From assembly GCA_003331365.1 (NCBI GenBank), contig QOQC01000003.1, positions 1 through 46,877 of the forward strand: a stretch of 46,877 nucleotides of DNA. The letters run 5' to 3'. Positions 43,601 to 46,877 of this stretch are shown here, one piece after another (within the stretch, counting starts at the first letter, position 1; each line of letters opens with the position of its first letter). The notes below the pieces were generated by a model, which had not been told where the DNA came from, made no database searches, and saw only the letters and a program-made list of their open reading frames with translations. The DNA comes from Flavobacteriales bacterium (GTDB lineage Bacteria > Bacteroidota > Bacteroidia > Flavobacteriales_D > Crocinitomicaceae). Position numbers and translations under genes: made by a program.

Positions 43601-44414
43601 ATTTTATAGAGAGCAAAGAAATAATGTTCAGCTGGTCAATATATTCCTAGCTCACCCTGCAACATACAGAACCTATGGAAATAGAGACTTTGGAACCATT
43701 AAAGGCTTGACCGTTGCATATGATTTGAGACGAACAGGTAACATTAGAATGACAGCAAACTATACACTTCAGTTTGCGGAAGGTACTGGTTCAGATGCGA
43801 CGTCAGCTGCAGGATTAATTAATGCTGGTTTACCTAATCTAAGAAATATTTTCCCATACTCATACGATCAGAGACATGCCATTAATGTAACATTTGATTA
43901 TCGTTATGGGAGTGGTGAAGATTATAATGGTCCAATGCTCGGAAAAATGCGGGTATTAGAAAATACTGGACTTAATATATTTTCCAATATTTATTCAGGC
44001 TCTCCATATTCAAATCAGACTTTTATTACCGATGAGGCGATTGGAAGTTTAAATGCTGGTCTTGATGGTACTTTAAATGGTTCAAGACTCCCATGGTCTT
44101 ACAGATTAGATCTTCAAATCGACAAAACTTTCAATTTGGAGTTTGGTTCTAATGAAGATAAAAAGAAAATGGCATTTTTAAATGTTTATGTTAGGGTAAC
44201 CAATCTACTTAATCAATTCAATATCTTGAATGTGTATAGAGCAACAGGTAACTGGGATGATGATGGCTATTTGGCGGCTGCGTCAAGTCAATCATCTATT
44301 CAAAATCAGATTGATGAGCAGGCATTTAGAGACTATTATATGATGAAAATTCAAAACCCATACAATATTAGTTCACCAAGGACAATCAGACTGGGTATAA
44401 AATTTGATTTTTAA
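40641..44414 (+). CDS. Large TonB-dependent receptor with carboxypeptidase-like N-terminus
   Basis: This outer-membrane receptor of 1257 residues is much larger than the pair at 3169-7954 and not a close copy of them. The signal peptide ends near SYSFSQ (residue 22). A CarboxypepD_reg-like domain (about 26-115; LKGTVRDEVSKEPLPYSKVL) precedes the plug (about 130-235; GAISVRGSRSDATYFYIDGI, GGVPANYGDVTGG), and the barrel ends RLGIKFDF with a terminal Phe. Long extracellular loops explain the size. No SusD-like gene follows; instead a large secreted protein begins 36 nt after the stop. That two-gene arrangement suggests a joint function in the outer membrane, of unknown substrate. Confidence 0.93.
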   Translation: MIKKLHYVLLTFLLIGSYSFSQVGLGTLKGTVRDEVSKEPLPYSKVLIKQNGNTKGNALTDFDGKFQINAVQPGSYTVEVRNAEGYQPQEITDVLISSDKITFLDKIMLSKPKDVQDIEEVKVIAYKVPLIDKDGGASGATVTREDISRLPVRSAAGVAQSVGGVNANEGTGAISVRGSRSDATYFYIDGIKVRGSSNLPKSALEEVAVITGGVPANYGDVTGGIISITTRGPSATYFGSIEAVSSGIYINGEDPDGYDGKVFGLDQYGYNLFEGMLSGPLLMKRDSAGKKTKPILGFLVSANYTDRLDSRPLAGGSYRIKKDVRDELLANPLRPTSTGFGTFHNALFLSNSDFELTPWRMNARNQVLSAQAKIDVNTGPTINLQFGGSLNYSTGSNWGRTGSLLNFGNFGEYNNIDYRVFGRFTQRFNNSQEGSSSKIKSANYNLMVDYSKSTRDFYDPKHQYNMFNYGHVGYYTTRRRPSYEFNSETNMYVHNGFKDEEVSFTPSQTNSALAAITSQYYDIYAGDPIGHYENLFQIQQGNALRNGDAPQSVYNMWSNIGTPYNGFYKSENDQFRVTGSGSVIIGDHSISLGFEYEQRVDRGWTNGTTTGGGGNGPIGIWTIARQLTNFHITELDLNSGTIADSGSFKTITYDRLNSGYAYSSGTGEYGGQREDDNQSFFDYNLRQKLGIAVDGDQFIDIDEYDPNLLQFDMFSPDELLNSGNSFVSYWGYDHTGKKVKGITDINKYFNEYDENGNFRRFVGAFQPIYMAGYIMDKFAFNDIVFNVGLRVDVFDANQPVLKDPYLFYNARSVAEAQALKESDPTQYAWVDIPESMGSDYVVYVDDVNDPSSINGFRTGMNWYNADGTPVEDPEPLTGAAGIAPWLLNPGQETPDASAFEDYKAQVNFMPRIAFSFPISEEASFFAHYDILTKRPTSGFRFDPFEYQFINSRNAIISNSNLKPETTVDYELGFQQVLGRTSSLKISAFYREQRNNVQLVNIFLAHPATYRTYGNRDFGTIKGLTVAYDLRRTGNIRMTANYTLQFAEGTGSDATSAAGLINAGLPNLRNIFPYSYDQRHAINVTFDYRYGSGEDYNGPMLGKMRVLENTGLNIFSNIYSGSPYSNQTFITDEAIGSLNAGLDGTLNGSRLPWSYRLDLQIDKTFNLEFGSNEDKKKMAFLNVYVRVTNLLNQFNILNVYRATGNWDDDGYLAAASSQSSIQNQIDEQAFRDYYMMKIQNPYNISSPRTIRLGIKFDF

Positions 44415-44450
44415 TTTATTATTGAAACAAACGGATTAAACGTTACAAAT

Positions 44451-46877
44451 ATGAAAAAGCAATTTTTTGCAACATTAATAGGATTAGGTTTATCTCTCAA
44501 CGGGATGGCTTATCTTGGACCAAACGATAAAAAAGGGGGAGATGATGAATCTCCAAAAGGAGCCAATTGTAGTCCTGCAACTGCAAAGCTAACGATGGAA
44601 TTTAACGACGTAAGTGCATTTATTGAGCAAGGTGGAAGTATGTTCCAGAACAGACAAGAAGGAACACCAGCTTATGAGGTTCCAAAAGGGAGTAATTTAT
44701 TTGCTATTTATGCTGGAGCTCTTTGGATGGGAGGTACTGATGTAAATGGCCAGCTAAAACTAGCAGCATTGCGTTATCGTAGAGGAAACGACTTTTGGCC
44801 CGGGCCATTGACGGTAAATCCAGGAACGGGGGATTACAACCCTCTATATCCTGTTGGAGATCTCGCGAGAAGAGATTATGGTGAGGCAAATATTGATCCA
44901 GATCAGTGTCAAGCTTATGATAGGTTTTATACCATAAGAAAGGCGGAAGTTATTGCATTTAATATTTGGTTTGAGTGTAACGCTGGAATAGCAACTGAAG
45001 GTTGTGACGATATCGAAACCCCATCAAATGATGTTTTAAAAAGGATTTATGGTTGGCCGGCACACGGTGATGTTTCAAGAGGTCAAGATTACTTCTTAGC
45101 ACCATATTATGATAGAGATGAGGATGGTAATTACAATCCTGATAATGGTGATCACCCGTGGTATGATGATATCCTTGGAAGAGATGATGTTGAATGCGGA
45201 GTTGACAGAAGGGTAACGCTTTATGGAGATGAGACACATTGGTGGGTTTTTAATGATAAGGGTAATATTCACACAGAAACGACTGGAGATCCGATTGGTA
45301 TGGAAATTCGGGCACAAGCTTTTGCTTTCGCAACGAATGACGAGGTCAACCTAATGACATTCTACAACTATGAATTAATTAATAGAGGAACACAAACTCT
45401 TTATGATACGTATTTCTCTCAGTACTTAGATTGTGATATAGGAAATTATTCAGATGACTACGTTGGTTGTGACGTTTCAAGGGGATTAGGTTACACCTAC
45501 AACGGTGATTTAATTGACCAAAGTGATGGTGGAACAAACGGATATGGTGAAAATCCTCCTGCGATTGGTTGTGATTTCTTTGAAGGGCCCTATCAAGATG
45601 CAGATGGCTTAGACAATCCTGGTCCCTATTTCGATTCAGTAACCAATGAAATTGTTACGCCTAACATATCTGACGCCATTAACAATAATGGTATTGTGTA
45701 TAACGGAATTGGTGTGGGATATTCAGATTCATTAATCGATAATGAAAGATTTGGAATGAGGAGGTTTACTTACTATACCTCCACGTCCTTATATCCCTAT
45801 AATGACCCTGATGTTGCTGCAGAGTACTATAACTTCATGGAAGGTCAGTGGGCCAACGGTTCTGAAATGTATTATGGTGGTCTTGGAGCAGGTGCCGAGT
45901 CTGATGTATTATCGGATTACATGTTCCCTGGCGATTCTGACCCGTTGAATTGGGGTACAGGTGGTATTGACATGACAGCCGAATGGCCTGATGGGTGGTT
46001 TGAAGCTACTCCGGGCTTACCTGCTAACCCGAATGGTGATAGAAGATTTGTTCAATCTGCCGGTCCATTTACGTTAAGGCCAGGTGCGATCAATAACATT
46101 ACTGTTGGAATCGTATACGGTAGAAGTTCTGATGGTGGTTTATTAGCTTCAGTTGATGCAATGAAACAAGCAGATACTAAAGCTCAAGCTTTATTTGACG
46201 CATGCTTCGACATTCTTTCTCCTCCAGATGCACCTAAATTAACCATTCAAGAATTAGAAAATGAATTGATTTTGGTAATCGAAAACCCGATATCTTCTAA
46301 CAATTATCAAGAAGCCTATGAGGAAGAGGATGAAATCAATATTTCGGATCCTTCAGTTGACCGTTTCTATCGATTTGAAGGATATCAAATTTTTCAGCTG
46401 AAAGACGAGGACGTTTCCGTTGCTGACTTGTATGATACGGATAAATCAAGATTAGTTGCACAATGCGATATCGAAAATGATATTGATAGAATCATCAATT
46501 TTACTTTTGACGAATCACTTGGATTTGCTATTCCAGAAGAAATGGTTGATGGTTCAAATGTAGGGATTCAGCATTCCTTTAAAGTGACTACTGATTTATT
46601 TGCACAAGGTTCACCAACTTTAGTAAATCATAAAACGTATTATTTTGTAGCTGTAGCTTATGCTTACAATCAGTGGAAAGAATACAATCCAAATGACCCC
46701 TTATTATTGGATGGACAGCGTATGCCGTACATCTCATCTCGTCTGAACTTTGATGGTACTGCGATCACAAGTGTGCCTGCTGTTCCCCACAATCCTACTC
46801 CTGAGTCAGATGGAACTGCACAGTTGGTAGAATATGGTTCAACTCCACAAATCACTAGGCTAGATGGATATGGAAAT
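44451..46877 (+). CDS. Large secreted protein of unknown function, partial (runs off the window)
   Basis: From ATG 44451 the frame stays open for 809 codons to the end of the window, so the C-terminus is missing. It starts with a signal peptide (MKKQFFATLIGLGLSLNGMA), then a low-complexity KKGGDDESPKG segment and a long stretch of Asp/Gly/Tyr-rich beta structure (for example LFAIYAGALWMGG at about 83-95, DRDEDGNYNPDNGDHPW at about 222-238, and ADGLDNPGPYFDS further on). The DxDxDG-like sites may bind calcium. Near residues 600-640 come a conserved-looking WPDGWFEATPG and GPFTLRPGAINNITVG. I do not recognise a family. A T9SS sorting domain is expected at the missing end, as in similar large Bacteroidetes proteins. 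It lies 36 nt downstream of the large TonB receptor and is probably its partner. Confidence 0.85.
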   Translation, partial: MKKQFFATLIGLGLSLNGMAYLGPNDKKGGDDESPKGANCSPATAKLTMEFNDVSAFIEQGGSMFQNRQEGTPAYEVPKGSNLFAIYAGALWMGGTDVNGQLKLAALRYRRGNDFWPGPLTVNPGTGDYNPLYPVGDLARRDYGEANIDPDQCQAYDRFYTIRKAEVIAFNIWFECNAGIATEGCDDIETPSNDVLKRIYGWPAHGDVSRGQDYFLAPYYDRDEDGNYNPDNGDHPWYDDILGRDDVECGVDRRVTLYGDETHWWVFNDKGNIHTETTGDPIGMEIRAQAFAFATNDEVNLMTFYNYELINRGTQTLYDTYFSQYLDCDIGNYSDDYVGCDVSRGLGYTYNGDLIDQSDGGTNGYGENPPAIGCDFFEGPYQDADGLDNPGPYFDSVTNEIVTPNISDAINNNGIVYNGIGVGYSDSLIDNERFGMRRFTYYTSTSLYPYNDPDVAAEYYNFMEGQWANGSEMYYGGLGAGAESDVLSDYMFPGDSDPLNWGTGGIDMTAEWPDGWFEATPGLPANPNGDRRFVQSAGPFTLRPGAINNITVGIVYGRSSDGGLLASVDAMKQADTKAQALFDACFDILSPPDAPKLTIQELENELILVIENPISSNNYQEAYEEEDEINISDPSVDRFYRFEGYQIFQLKDEDVSVADLYDTDKSRLVAQCDIENDIDRIINFTFDESLGFAIPEEMVDGSNVGIQHSFKVTTDLFAQGSPTLVNHKTYYFVAVAYAYNQWKEYNPNDPLLLDGQRMPYISSRLNFDGTAITSVPAVPHNPTPESDGTAQLVEYGSTPQITRLDGYGN

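Noticed and set aside
1-46877. Mobile elements, CRISPR arrays, phage genes, tRNA or rRNA genes
   Set aside because: I found no transposase, integrase, regularly spaced repeats, or tRNA-like folds, and gene content and base composition look uniform by eye.

Overview
The window looks like a stretch of chromosome from a member of the Bacteroidetes, most likely a flavobacterium-type marine or aquatic species. The evidence is: AT-rich sequence; start codons preceded by A/T-rich tracts rather than GGAGG; promoter cores of the form TTG-N17..20-TAnnTTTG; SusC-type TonB-dependent receptors with an N-terminal carboxypeptidase-like domain; a type IX secretion sorting domain; HU-CCDC81/SPOR and LytTR/TPR-kinase families; a split metH; and a group II PcrB-type prenylglyceryl phosphate synthase. 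I see no tRNA, rRNA, CRISPR array, insertion sequence, integrase or phage gene, and no intergenic gap longer than about 200 nt. Most of it is ordinary, compact core genome.

Layout. 1-1625 (minus): a split methionine synthase (metH part 1, then the 5' end of part 2) under an S-box (SAM-I) riboswitch. 1691-3116: dgkA converging on dprA, with overlapping ends. 3169-8685: two tandem paralogous TonB-dependent receptors with kdsB start-coupled to the second. 8714-10980: an HU-like/SPOR membrane protein followed by a secreted papain-fold (bleomycin hydrolase-like) peptidase. 11068-13811: gap, a small secreted protein and pgk on the other strand. 13925-18224: M1 metallopeptidase lipoprotein, bcp peroxiredoxin and recA. 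18319-21560: a DUF5011-type lipoprotein and a membrane pyrophosphatase with a cysteine-rich tail. 21651-23159: an alkyltransferase-like protein and a cystathionine synthase/lyase. 23154-26032 (minus): a TPR sensor kinase and its LytTR regulator. 26150-31760: a tightly packed five-gene run (PfkB kinase, DUF349 protein, membrane protein, REC-PAS-kinase, GT9 glycosyltransferase). 31761-34130 (minus): hydrolase, Mpo1-like protein and acyl-CoA thioesterase. 34303-36486: secreted M43 metalloprotease with a T9SS tail. 36483-40476: uvrC, nadC, pcrB and a phosphopantetheinyl transferase. 40641-end: a very large TonB-dependent receptor followed by a large secreted protein that runs off the window.

How the genes fit together. 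The envelope is the main theme: three TonB receptors without SusD partners, LPS-precursor (kdsB) and glycosyl-transfer functions, an archaeal-type glycerol prenyl ether enzyme, secreted peptidases, and SPOR and lipoprotein genes. Central metabolism (gap, pgk, nadC, metH, metB-like, pyrophosphatase) and DNA repair or uptake (recA, dprA, uvrC, ATL) are interspersed. I found no clear novel multi-gene system. The observations most worth checking are the Cys-rich periplasmic-type tail on the pyrophosphatase, a perfect dyad over the recA -33 box, TAnnTTTG boxes abutting start codons (possible leaderless mRNAs), a small free-standing protein resembling a sorting domain, and the receptor plus giant secreted protein pair at the right edge.
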